From Oikopleura dioica (lineage: Eukaryota; Chordata; Appendicularia; Copelata; Oikopleuridae): a stretch of DNA of 64,000 nt. Position numbers and translations under genes: made by a program. The notes under the pieces are model-generated. The model saw only the letters and a list, made by a program, of their open reading frames with translations. It did no database searches and had not been told where the DNA came from. Of the stretch, positions 54,068-64,000 are shown piece after piece; the first letter of the stretch is position 1, and each line of letters starts with the position of its first letter. The stretch is taken from NCBI GenBank assembly GCA_907165135.1, contig OU015567.1, forward strand, positions 14,327,001 to 14,391,000. The letters are read 5' to 3'.

Positions 54068-54349
54068 TTAGCCACCGAGTCTGTAGACGATTCGTCCTTT
54101 TTGTTTCAGCGAAGTTAGAACATCCATGGGAGTGATCTTCTTACCCATCTTGTTCTCAAAGCACATTTCCAAAACGCCAAGAGATTCTTTGCAAATTAGA
54201 CCAGCTACTCGCTTGACTTTGTCATCTTTGAGTATCGAAGAGAGTGATCTTCCTTCAACCTGGGGTCGCTTTTTTACCAGTCGATAAATCTTAGAGCCTC
54301 CTTTGCTTGATCCCTTTTTCAAGTGTTTTTTCCTTGGTCTTCTACCCAT
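54068..54349 (-). CDS. Extremely diverged histone H4-like protein, 93 aa
   Basis: The C-terminal half aligns with H4: DKVKRVAGLICKESLGVLEM against [19 protein letters not shown], then KKITPMDVLTSLKQKGRIVY and RLGG against [20 protein letters not shown] and GFGG. About ten residues are missing where H4 has [14 protein letters not shown], that is, around the end of helix 2 and loop L2. The tail (MGRRPRKKHLKKGSSKGG) keeps basic character but not the [11 protein letters not shown] acetylation pattern. The gene has the histone stem-loop and shares a divergent promoter region with canonical H4. I start at the second in-frame ATG to match H4 length; an ATG 10 codons earlier exists. H4 is among the most conserved proteins known, so this is a specialised variant (for example germline) or a decaying copy that is still open. 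Confidence 0.8.
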   Translation of the reverse strand: MGRRPRKKHLKKGSSKGGSKIYRLVKKRPQVEGRSLSSILKDDKVKRVAGLICKESLGVLEMCFENKMGKKITPMDVLTSLKQKGRIVYRLGG

Positions 54350-54466
54350 TTTTGTGGTTTTAAGAAAATCAAGTTTCAATCTTTGTTTTCCATCCCTACT
54401 CTAGAAACAGCGCTTATTTTGAATTCTTTCAAGGAGTAAACAAGGGTGAGAAGAGATTTTCTCGGC

Positions 54467-54492
54467 GGGTTGTCTCCCTCACCGTCTTCCCC
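54467..54492. promoter_or_regulatory. Shared histone promoter module in the H4/H4-like intergenic region, copy 1
   Basis: GGGTTGTCTCCCTCAC then CGTCTTCCCC, matching the H1 upstream module. It lies 118 bp from the H4-like ATG and 222 bp from the H4 ATG, so it could serve the divergent gene. Confidence 0.75.
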
Positions 54493-54622
54493 ACTTGTTT
54501 TTTTCCACAATTGCTCTAGAAACAGTCAGCTACAGTTAATCCATCAGTTGCAGTAAACAACAATATGAAGCGACTCTATCGCTCTCTAGAACTGCTTGTT
54601 GTTTTGTCAAAATCGGGCAGCA

Positions 54623-54648
54623 GGGTTGTCTCCCTCACAGACTTCCCC
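54623..54648 (+). promoter_or_regulatory. Shared histone promoter module of H4, copy 2
   Basis: GGGTTGTCTCCCTCAC then AGACTTCCCC, followed 6 bp later by ATATAAA (54654-54660), the likely H4 TATA box. A CTCTAGAACTGCTTGTTG phrase just upstream matches one upstream of H2B. Confidence 0.8.
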
Positions 54649-54711
54649 TCGAAATATAAACAACAGCCTAAGCCACACTGGCCACACTTCACTCAAAGTC
54701 AAATTTAGTGA

Positions 54712-55026
<315 letters not shown>

Positions 55027-55057
55027 GTTCACTTGTCTTTCCTGTTAGCGAAAAACC

Positions 55058-55073
55058 GGCCCTTTTAAGGGCC
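55058..55073 (+). terminator. Histone mRNA 3' stem-loop of H4
   Basis: GGCCCTTTTAAGGGCC then ACAAA, 31 nt after the stop. Confidence 0.95.
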
Positions 55074-55897
55074 ACAAAAAATGGAACCGAGATTATTTCT
55101 TACACTTGCTTTTTGATAAATTGGTACGAAATGTAATTTTAAATTTGCAAATTGCAATAACAATTCTAGAGCAACTAATTCGGCCTGGACATAACAAATG
55201 CTGCATTTGTCTTCTCTCGTTTTGTCGAAAAAACTGCAATTGATGGAAGGCTTGAGCAATAACTTATTGCTAATGCGGCTATCAATTTTAATTTGTTTAT
55301 TCTTTTGGAGCACTCTTTTGCATTAATTTGCGAGGCAGCCCGCGACGAGATAGATGAGGCAAGCTCTGCAGATGCGCGGCCGCGTCGGTTGCCCCGGATA
55401 AATCGGCTTTCGGCAACGCGGAGTAAGTCGAATCGCAGTGCAAAGTTGACAAGTGTCGACTCCATCTTCCTTGATTTACAGTAATTTGACAGCTTTCTGT
55501 AAATCTGCACTAACCTCTTCAAAGCCGATTTCTTCCAAAAAAGCAGAGTCTTTTTGCGGTTCATTCAGATTTTATCCATATTATACGTTTTTTGCTTTTT
55601 AGAAAAGAAATCTCAAAAATGAAGAATCAACTTTTCTAAGAAATGTCTCCGTAAAATTCTTACCGTATTTGGACTGTAGTTTAGTCTAGAAGGACGCTGT
55701 ATAAATCTTAAATTGCCAATAAAACTGACTATATTAAACCCTTAACTTCCTTTAACAGCTTATTAAACCTTCCATAGATATTAGAATATGTCTACTTTAG
55801 AATTAGAATTTCAGAAAAGCAGATCTTAGGATCTAATAGCTGTGAACTAGCCCTGTCTCCCCGGATAGCATTTCCATAATATCACCCTAAATGTTCA

Positions 55898-56128
55898 TTA
55901 GCCTGTTATCTCAAGCAACTCAGGTTCAACCTCAATAATATCAACCTCAGTCGTCAATTTTTCGATAATTTCAGTAGCAGGGTTCTCGTGTGTCATCACC
56001 ATTTCCATGAACTGCTTTCGGATCTCATCATTGAGGCCCTTGAAAATTCCTGTTACGACTGACTTTCAGGAAGATCCCTTTACCTTTGCGAATGCGAAAG
56101 AGATCAGGAAAACGGAAAAGAATCTCAT
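55898..56128 (-). CDS. Possible small secreted peptide precursor
   Basis: A signal-peptide-like start (MRFFSVFLISFAFAK) is followed by GTAAAG, a good donor. The next open segment encodes GIFKGLNDEIRKQFMEMV, then MTHENPATEIIEKLTTEVDI and an acidic end before TAA. The two segments are in the same frame, separated by a TGA; only an unusually short 21-nt intron would join them in phase, so the exact splice is unclear. If real, it is a short secreted peptide with an amphipathic helix. No family recognised. Confidence 0.35.
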
Positions 56129-56734
56129 TTTGTGAAATTGAGAAAGTTGATGCTTTTTTCTTCGTTAAAAAGGCATTTGGCAAGTTTCACAAGCTTTTTC
56201 GTCACTCAAATAGTGATGCTCCAGGAAAGAGGAATGACTATTATTGCACCCTGGCGGTACTTTAAGCAGCAAAATTGCGTTATTTTCGGCCATCAAAGCA
56301 GGATTAAAGACATGGACAAGAAATAATACCGTTGATTAAAACTGTCTGTAATCGCAGAATGCTTCAATAACAGTAGTTAATCAAGTATAACCCCCGCAGC
56401 CCCGCTTGAAAGATTGATTGTCTTTTTCGGGAATTTCCATATTCATAATCTGCCAAAAGTAGACACGGAACATGTTTATCCGATTCCACGTCCTGTTCGT
56501 TTGTCGTCAGGCGCGAAAAGAAGGAGCCACGGCGTCCATCCCTTTTGCTGCCAGTTGAGCGAACTAAGGCGCCATAGACGCGCAGTTCAGATCCTGAATC
56601 AATCCCACAGTTTGCGGATAAAAAGGATTCCAACACAGAGAAAGTTAATGGATAGAACTTGCGATGACAAATTGAAAATACAATGTGAGCTTAATATTTT
56701 TATATGCACAGTTACTTTGCATTTTTTATTCTCA

Positions 56735-56893
56735 AGGGGGTCGCAATTCTTTAGACTAAGGGTTCTTACGTCAAAATCTTGGGGTCCGGGGGGCGAAACC
56801 CCCTGGTTTAGGCCTTAGGTGGTAGGTTCCGGGGGCGTAGCCCCCTGGGTTAGGTTAAGGGTTAGGGGCAGCTCAAATGATAGCCCTCTACTA
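56735..56893. repeat. MITE remnant related to the 45871-46038 element
   Basis: It shares GGGGGCGTAGCCCCCTGG, GGTTAGGGGCAGCTC and the right end CTCAAATGATAGCCCTCTAC with the hAT-type element (GGGGCTACGCCCCCGGG, AATGATAACCCCTC). The left end is not clear. Confidence 0.6.
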
Positions 56894-56918
56894 TCATTTT
56901 ATTTAATTAGGTTTTTAG

Positions 56919-57126
56919 GCTACTACGTGGAGATTTGTTTCATCACAATTTCAATCGGAATCACTTTTGGAATCATTATTTGGCTCATGGCAAAAGTCAA
57001 GAACATACCAACGGAATGGATCCAAAAACATAGAAATATATTAAATATTTTAATAAAATTTAGTAAAAATAATAATTTAAAACATCCGCGCGTGAGTTTA
57101 ACGATGATGAAGACAAAGACGAGCTG
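56919..57126 (+). CDS. Possible orphan exon with one membrane segment
   Basis: After GGTTTTTAG an open frame encodes YYVEICFITISIGITFGIII and a basic tail (KVKNIPTEWIQKHRNILN) to a TGA at 57126. It looks like a terminal membrane-protein exon, but no upstream exon could be joined; the MITE remnant lies directly upstream. Confidence 0.22.
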
Positions 57127-57544
57127 AAGTTCTATGAAGAACTTTAATTTATTATTTTATTTTTTTGTTTACTGTAAGATGCACGAAAAACGTATTTAGT
57201 CCTTTGTCTTATACCTCATATATACTCGTGTGATTTTGTGGCTTCAGAATAGTTTGGATTCCAACTTGAGCAATCAAGGAAGCGAGATAACTTCGAAGAT
57301 TTCTTGTAAATCGCCAGCTGCGCAATGTGATTATCTGTAAATAAATAATTGGGTTATAAAACCAATAATCACTCACTCACCTTTCAATTAAATATTCAAA
57401 AGACGTTATTCGCGTAATAAATAGCGTAATGACCAAAGTTTATTTTTGCATAATTTCCGCAATATTTCAAGAACAAGATTGTTGGTTCTCATTTCCATTT
57501 TCATGTTCTGGTACTATGAATTGCTTCCAGATTTCTTATCCGTT

Positions 57545-57696
57545 CGTGTAGCGGGGCTATCGGTCGGGCACCCATAAATTACTGTTCGTTTGAACTCCTT
57601 TCTCGGTTAGGGGTTAGGGTTAGAACAGGGAGTACAGGGGTCAGGCTTAGGCTTAGGGCCCCTAAGTAAGGGGCTGCCCGACCGATAACGCCGTAC
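57545..57696. mobile_element. MITE with CTATCGGTCGGGCA ends
   Basis: Left GGGGCTATCGGTCGGGCA and right TGCCCGACCGATAACGCC are imperfect inverses. Telomere-like words (GGGGTTAGGGTTAG) lie inside. It directly abuts the next element. Confidence 0.75.
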
Positions 57697-57710
57697 AGTA
57701 TGGCCCGTAC

Positions 57711-57874
57711 TACAGTCAGGTCTTGCAATTACGCGGTTTTTATTTTCTGGATTTTCGCTAAAAAAACACGTTATTGCAAGCCCTAAAATGCACTAAATAG
57801 TGCAAATTGTGTATCGGATTTTCCCAAAAAAAAACGCGCAATTGCAGGTCGCGCAATTGCAAGACCAGACTGTA
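57711..57874. mobile_element. TA-bounded MITE, Tc1/mariner type
   Basis: Ends TACAGTCAGGTCTTGCAATT and the inverse AATTGCAAGACCAGACTGTA; the outer TA pair and CAGT terminus fit Tc1/mariner-type insertion. The interior repeats CGCGCAATTGCA-like words; no coding sequence. Confidence 0.8.
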
Positions 57875-59058
57875 CCCATCCATCAAATGGGCTTTGCAGA
57901 AATTCAAGGGCCAGTAGCATTTGACCTCCGAATGACCCTGCACATGAAAACTTTGCGCAAATATTTTTATTGGCAGTATTTGTTCTGCAGTTGTACTTCG
58001 ACATAATAGCAAAATTCTAGAACTAAGAACACAATCTTGAGCGGATAACAATTCCTTCTTCCGACAACCAGTTCATCATTTACTCCTTCAACTTATCGTA
58101 AAAAATTTTGAGTGCCAAAGATCGAGAACATTATGTAAGTCCACATATTCGGTTTACTGGTTCGTAAAAATTCAAGTCTCCAAATAAATATTCTTTTGAA
58201 TAAAAGATCCGCTAACATTGTAAACTTTTATGGCGTAGGCAGAAGTAATTCCAGTGCTCGAAGATCAGTATTTTTGAGAATTCAATCAGAGGTAAAGAAG
58301 ATCAGAGTTGCAAATTTTGCTATATTCTCGCTGAGCTGAGCTGAGTTGAGCTGCCCTTTTTTAGGTTGTTGAGCTGGAGCTGAGCTGGATGAGCTGAACT
58401 TAGCTGTTTTTTACTTTATTTTCAGTATTAGAATTTTGTTAAAATCATTGAACTGAGCTCAGCTGAGTGATACTTGCCTGAGCTGAGCTGAGCTGAGCAG
58501 AACTGATCATATTCGAAAATATTTGAGCTGAGCTGAGCTGAGTGATAATTGTCTGAGCTGAGCTGAGCAGATCAGATCATTTTCGAAAATGACTGCGATG
58601 AGCTGAGCTGAGCGACTGCTCAGCTCACTTAGCCAGCTCAGCTCACTCAGCTCAACAAATTTGCAACTCTGAGGAAGATTATAGAGGGTTTTTTTCATCT
58701 GATTTTTGAGCTTTTCATTAATGAACTATTATTATGGCCCGTAAATTATGATGAACAATAGAGAAAGTTTTTATTTGGAGAATCATAATGTCGGAACATC
58801 AAAAACTAGACAACACGAAAATGTACCATAAAACTCAAATATTTGACCCCCTAGTATTGCGGCACGGAAATTCTCATTCTCTAGCGAGGTCATTCAAACA
58901 ACACGGAAATTTTACGCAAACGAAAAGAGGGCGTCTTCAGGGCCGAGAACTTTCTTCACAGATCAATTGTTTATCAAACAATAAAGCTGAGTTTAGCACC
59001 AGGCGAAGGTAGCGAGAAACAAAAAAAATATAATAAATCGTCTTTGCGACAAGTAAAC
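57875..59058. other. Intergenic region before xanthine dehydrogenase
   Basis: Apart from the AGCTG repeat element at 58303-58671, I found no gene. The frame at 58788-59012 is polar and short and lacks a splice link. Confidence 0.4.
58303..58671. repeat. AGCTG-pentamer satellite enclosed by inverted ends
   Basis: CAGAGTTGCAAATTT at 58303 and its exact inverse AAATTTGCAACTCTG at 58657 bracket about 340 bp of GAGCTGAGCTGAG-type repeats that turn to CTCAGCTCA on the right side. GAAGAT flanks both ends. Confidence 0.85.
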
Positions 59059-62000
59059 ATGGGAGCCGGGGAAGAAGGCTCGCTCCTATTTTTTGTTAAT
59101 GGCAAGAAAGTCGAGGATGCCAAAGTCGACCCAGAGGAAACGCTGCTTTATTACTTGAGAAATTCGTTGAACCTATGCGGAACAAAGGTAAACTAATTTT
59201 TGATATTTTTGTACAGCCCAGAAATTTTTTAAAACATCATAAGCTCGGTTGTGGCGAAGGAGGCTGCGGAGCATGCACTGTTATGGTCTCACACTACAAA
59301 GATGGCAAAGTCATTCATCGTGCTGTAAATGCTTGCTTAGCTCCTGTAATGAGCGTCCACTTGTGCGCTGTCACAACGATTGAAGGTAAGATGATCCTGT
59401 TAATCGACTCTCACTCTCTTTAGGAATCGGTTCGACGAAAACCAAGCTCCACAAAGTCCAAAAGGTGCTGGTCGAAAATCATGGAAGCCAGTGTGGCTTT
59501 TGCACGCCCGGAATTGTTATGTCGATGTACACTTTGCTCAGAAACAACCCTGTTCCAACTGAACACATGATCGAACGAGCACTGCAGGGCAACCTTTGCC
59601 GATGCACTGGCTACAGACCTATTTTACAGGGATTCAAAATGTTCACTGCTGAAGGAAATGTCCACGATGAAATCAACAACGACATAGGTTCAGGTGTTTG
59701 TGCTCTTGGAGACGATTGCTGCAAGAATAAGAAGAATGAAGAAACTTCAACCGTTCCAGACGTCGCTCAAAAATCTGCTTACACTCCTGACGATGCTTCT
59801 CAAGAGCCAATTTTCCCACCAGAGCTAAAATCTGCGAATTTCCGAGCACCGTTAATTCTAAGCGGACCGAGAGCTACATGGTTCCGTCCAAACTCTCTCA
59901 TTGACTTCCTGAAGCTCCGAATGGACCATCCAGAATCAAAAGTGATCACTGGCAACACTGAATGTGGCGTGGAGACCAAGTTCGGAGGCAGATTCTATCC
60001 CAAATTGATCTCACCCGTCGCCGTTCCTGAGCTAAACGAGATAACCATCAATGAATCAAGAATAATTGCTGGCGCAAGTGCAACTCTCAACGAAATAGAT
60101 GCCGAGCTCAGAGCCTTTAGAAATGAAAACCCGAGTGCAAAGAACCAAGTTGCCGATGCAATTATTGAAGTAAAAAATGAATACCAACTTGAACTTTAAA
60201 ATGTTTCTTTTCAGATTCTACGATGGTTCGCAGGTGATCAAATTCGAAATGTTTCCGCAATTGGAGGAAACTTGATGACTGCCAGTCCGATCTCCGACTT
60301 GACTCCTATTCTCATGGCTGCAGGAGCGACGGCGAAATTCGCCAAGTTCAACAATTCGGATGTGCCCGAGACAAACTGCGTTCCAATCGATGCATCATTC
60401 TTCACTGGATACAGAAAAACCGTCATGCCAGAGACATCTGCGCTCTTAGAAGTCTCAATCCCGCACAACTCTGAAAACGGATTCTTCAGGGCTTACAAGC
60501 AATCGAAGAGAAAGGAAGACGATATTGCAATTGTAAATGCAGCATTTTTGGTCGATTTCGAGCCTGAAAGTTTGGTTATCAAAACCTTCCGTGCTTCGTA
60601 TGGTGGTGTAGGTCCAACAACAAGACTCGCAAAAAGCGCCGACAAGTTTATCGGAGCAGAATGGAACGAGAAACTTCTGGCAGAAATGAGCGAAGCACTA
60701 GAAAAGGAATTCGATCTGCCCGCTAACTGCCCTGGTGGCTTCGTAGCCTATCGAAAATGCCTGGTTACATCGTTCTTCTTCAAATTCTTCTTGACGGTGC
60801 AGCAAGAACTTTCGAAAAAAGGTCTTTGTGACCCGAACGAGAATTCCGATGTTTCGGACCTCGATCGAGAACCATTCGAAAGTATCCAATGTGCCGACGT
60901 TCAAACTACTGATGCTGTTGGTCAGTCCAAAAAGATCATCTCTGGGGGCAAGCAATGCACTGGCGAAGCTGTCTATCTCGATGATATGCCAAAACTTGAT
61001 GGAGAGCTTTATTTCGGTCCCGTTTTGTCTCAGCGAGCGCATGCAAAGATCAAGAGCGTAGATTTTTCCGCTGCTGAAGCTGTTGAAGGCGTGGCCGGTC
61101 ATGTTTGGTGGAAAGATGTGAAGGGAGATAACAGAATTAACGACGAGGAATATTTCAGACAAGAGGTTGTTACGTCTTGTGGGCAAATTGTCGCGGGTAT
61201 TCTCGCTGTTGATGAAAAGATCGCAAGGCGAGCTGCCAAGCTTGTCAAAATTGAGTATGAAGACATTTCTCCAGTCATTGTCACTATCGAGGATGCGATC
61301 AAACACGAGAGTTATCTGCCCAACGCTCCTCGTCTTCGACATAACCGTGGTGACCCTGACAAGGCTTTTGAAGAAGCAGAGCACAAGATTGAATCAACCG
61401 TGCGAATGGGCGGCCAGGAGCATTTCTACTTCGAGACGCAAGCCAGCTACTGTATTCCGATCGACAACTCCGACGAGTTCCATATTCACTCTAGCTGTCA
61501 AAATGTCGCTGAAGGTCAGCATTCGGCAGCGCATGCTCTTGGCGTACCAATGAATCATATCAAATTCGCCGTAAAACGTCTCGGCGGTGGTTTCGGAGGA
61601 AAAGAAAGTCGATTCCAGATTCTCTCGAGCGCTGTCGCTGTTGCTGCGCAAAAATTCAATCGTCCTGTTCGATGCATGCTGGATCGTGACGAAGACATGA
61701 TGTACTCTGGTGGTCGTCACGCTTTCCTGAGCAATTATAAAGTCGGCTTCGATAGCAGCGGCAAGATTTCTTCGGTCTCAATTATGGGCTATCAAAATGC
61801 TGGATGCTCGACTGATCTTTCCGTTGGTGTCCTTTCCCGCTATATCGACCACAGCATCAACTGCTACCACTTTCCAAACTTCCGAGTCGTTGGTCACTGC
61901 ATGATGACAAACACGCCATCAAACACCGCTTTCCGAGGTTTTGGTGGACCTCAGGGCATGCTCGTCGCCGAGGATATCATCAGCAAAGTCGCTGACTACT

Positions 62001-63458
62001 TGAAAATGCCAGTCGAAGAGGTTCGTCAAATCAACTTCCTCAAGCCTGGCGACCGACTTCCTTTCGGCGAAGACGATAAACAAATCCTCACAGATGAGCA
62101 TATCATCAAAGATCTTTACGAAAAGACCGATTCATCTTGGAACATGGCGAAACGACGCGCGGCAAATGACGAGTTCAACAAAGCCAACAAGTATAAGAAA
62201 CGAGGCGTTGCGCTTGTCCCCACCCAGTTCGGAATTGCTTTCGGGCTGAAATTCTTGAATCAGGGTGGTGCACTCGTACAGATTTATACAGGTCAGTATT
62301 GCCTTTCATCGCAAATGATCATAATTGAATCAAAGATGGAAGCGTGCTTGTCGCCCATGGAGGAGTCGAAATGGGTCAGGGTCTCTACACGAAGATGATC
62401 CAAATCGCTTCCAAGGAACTTGACATTCCAGTCGAGAAGATTCATACTCTTGAGACTTCATCAACAACGGTTCCAAATACCTCACCCACGGCCGCTTCAT
62501 ACTCGTCGGATATCAACGGGTGGGCAGTGAAGAAAGCTTGTGAAGAACTTCGAGAACGACTTTCGGTATTGAAATTTAGATAGTACAGTAACATGCAGTA
62601 GCTAATATTTAGTCGATTCATGAGACCGATCCTTTCATCACATGGGAGGAAAAAATCAAAAAGGCGTACTTCCAGCGAATCAGTTTGTCTGCTACTGCCT
62701 TCTGGAAGGCACCAGATGTCACTTGGGATCCAGTGGCTCGAATCGGTAAACGCTACAATTACTATTGCTACGGTGCTTGCGGAGCTGACGTGGAAGTTGA
62801 CTTGCTTACTGGACATCATACTGTAAGTTATTTGAAAATATGCCTAGTAAACAATCGTAAATTTATCATAAGATCCGAGACGCGGAGATCATGATGGATG
62901 TTGGCAGGTCACTTAATCCCGCTGTTGATATCGGACAAGTTGAAGGCGCTTTTATGCAGGTAAACAAAGGGTCATTTTCCACGAAAACAATCTTTTACCA
63001 GGGAGTTGGTCTCATGACCATCGAAGAAGAATTGTACAGTCCGACGGGTCGACTTCTGACACGAGGTCCTGGTGCTTACAAAATCCCTGGATTCGGCGAT
63101 ATTCCCGCCAAGTTGAAAGTTTCACTCTACGACAAGTTCAGCAATCGCCATGGTCTCTATCATTCAAAGGTTTCTCCGCAGCGTATGTTCGATATTTGAC
63201 AATGATTAAGGGAGTTGGCGAACCACCATTGTTCATGGGCGCGGGTGTCTTCTATGCTCTCCGAGATGCAATCCGACAAGTCAACACTGACAAACTCTTG
63301 GATTGGCACTCGCCCGCTACTGTCGAAAGAATTCGACTCTCCGTCGGCGATGCTTTGTCCACTTCTGTAAGAAATAATGACGAAATTTTCAGTAATTTTA
63401 TTTTTAGGCGAAATCAACAACTCCTGCTACTGATGCCCCGTGGTGCGTTCGACGATAA
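59059..63458 (+). CDS. XDH: Xanthine dehydrogenase, complete, 1,331 aa
   Basis: Ten exons join in phase: 59059-59187, 59244-59385, 59424-60169, 60215-62291, 62336-62565, 62613-62822, 62873-62959, 63002-63169, 63211-63366 and 63408-63458. The total matches the family (human about 1,333). Two N-terminal 2Fe-2S clusters: [11 protein letters not shown] with Cys46/51/54 and NAC at 74, then QCGFCTPG and [10 protein letters not shown]. An FAD domain follows ([20 protein letters not shown]). The molybdenum domain has [25 protein letters not shown] (substrate Glu), [13 protein letters not shown] (substrate Arg), [11 protein letters not shown] and KGVGEPPLF (catalytic Glu). Keeping both substrate Glu and Arg marks it as XDH and not aldehyde oxidase. 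It oxidises hypoxanthine and xanthine to urate, with NAD+ as acceptor. Introns are 38-56 nt. No peroxisomal or secretion signal is seen. Confidence 0.97.
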
Positions 63459-63853
63459 AGTCAAACTACTATTATTTAATTATTCGATCACTGTAAATTT
63501 TCCTGAAAGCTTTTAAGCTAATCTAGCATCTGAATGATTTCAATATTGTGGTCATTTATTGCTGGCTGAAGGCGAAAATGGCTATTTATAACAATTTAAA
63601 GCCTTATTTCTGTCATTTTTGCGAGCAAGCACGATTTAATCGATCATTATTATTATTTATCCCGAGGCGTCCAGAATATGGCCTGATATTTGTGCAAGCT
63701 TTAAGGAAAGAGAAAAGTCTCAACGGCAATTGCAAGCTACTCTTTTTAATTCAGATTGGCAAAAACCAGCAAATTACTTCGTTTCAGATGGGCATTGTGA
63801 ATTTAGGATAATCCAGCGCTCTTATCTGACCCTTACTGTCCTCAGTGTTCCAA
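63459..63853. other. 3' flank of XDH
   Basis: No supported gene. The open frame at 63548-63811 has no motif. Confidence 0.4.
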
Positions 63854-64000
63854 ATATGTGTTTCCCTGTTTCCCTAAAATGGGAAACAATTTCCCTGTTT
63901 GAACAAACTTCTTCGAGAAAATTGGAGAAGAATGATTGTTGTTGTCGAGGAAATTTTATTTTATTATGCTGAGGGAAAAAGGGAAACAGGGAAAAAGGCC
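63854..64000. repeat. Part of a GGGAAACAGGGAAA repeat, cut by the window edge
   Basis: TTTCCCTGTTTCCCTAAAAT near 63,862 and GGGAAAAAGGGAAACAGGGA near 63,974 are inverted relatives. The element probably continues past the window. Confidence 0.6.

Noticed and set aside
55175-55564. Open frames on both strands in a GC-rich patch downstream of H4
   Set aside because: Both strands look about equally plausible and neither has a motif, so I could not decide that either is a gene.
57160-57560. Possible minus-strand exons with good acceptor TTATTTACAG and donor GTGAGT
   Set aside because: The splice sites look real, but the two candidate exons could not be joined without a stop in any phase.

Overview
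This window is a piece of a very compact chordate genome, almost certainly the larvacean tunicate Oikopleura dioica or a close relative. Genes carry many tiny introns (most reconstructed ones are 36-60 nt, often 45-47). Several reading frames can only be joined through GA-AG introns. Many start codons sit just behind a splice-acceptor-like AG, as expected for spliced-leader trans-splicing. Replication-dependent histone genes end in the classical 3' stem-loop. A Hox1 gene stands here with no Hox neighbour, matching the dispersed Hox genes of this lineage. All exon models were built by eye from splice sites, reading phase and family motifs; nothing was aligned by computer.

Layout. 0-12.5 kb: a 1.1-kb inverted-repeat element, a small three-exon gene, Hox1 on the minus strand with a large repeat-bearing first intron, about 3.5 kb of nested foldback elements, and a small single-pass receptor-like gene. 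13-23.5 kb: a small membrane protein, a coiled-coil/RING protein, one copy of a duplicated gene fragment, histone H1, an SCAF1-like SR protein, a zinc-knuckle protein, a lysine-rich protein, and an IRE1/RNase L-like kinase with a degenerate DFG motif. 23.5-32 kb: mostly repeats with a triple ubiquitin-like gene and a Ser/Thr kinase. 32-38 kb: an intact serpin, the second copy of the duplicated fragment, a broken serpin, a second coiled-coil/RING gene and a scrap of serpin 3' exon. 39-45 kb: a degenerate GT31 glycosyltransferase, a LIM adaptor and a secreted kelch-like protein. 45-50 kb: a kinase whose introns are largely built from transposable elements, then a small gene that ends inside a MITE. 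50-55.1 kb: two tandem membrane-protein genes, the first behind a copy of the H2B promoter, then H2B, a GPI-anchor-like protein, and a divergent pair of histone H4 genes, one canonical and one extremely diverged. 55-64 kb: repeats, a possible small secreted protein and a complete ten-exon xanthine dehydrogenase.

The genes do not form one pathway. The coherent themes are chromatin (H1, H2B, H4 and a diverged H4 sharing one promoter module and one 3'-end signal), kinase and RING signalling genes, protease inhibition (serpins), and heavy MITE traffic inside introns. A single ~120-180 bp MITE family with CTGAGTCAG-containing ends occurs ten times and has entered at least four introns or genes.
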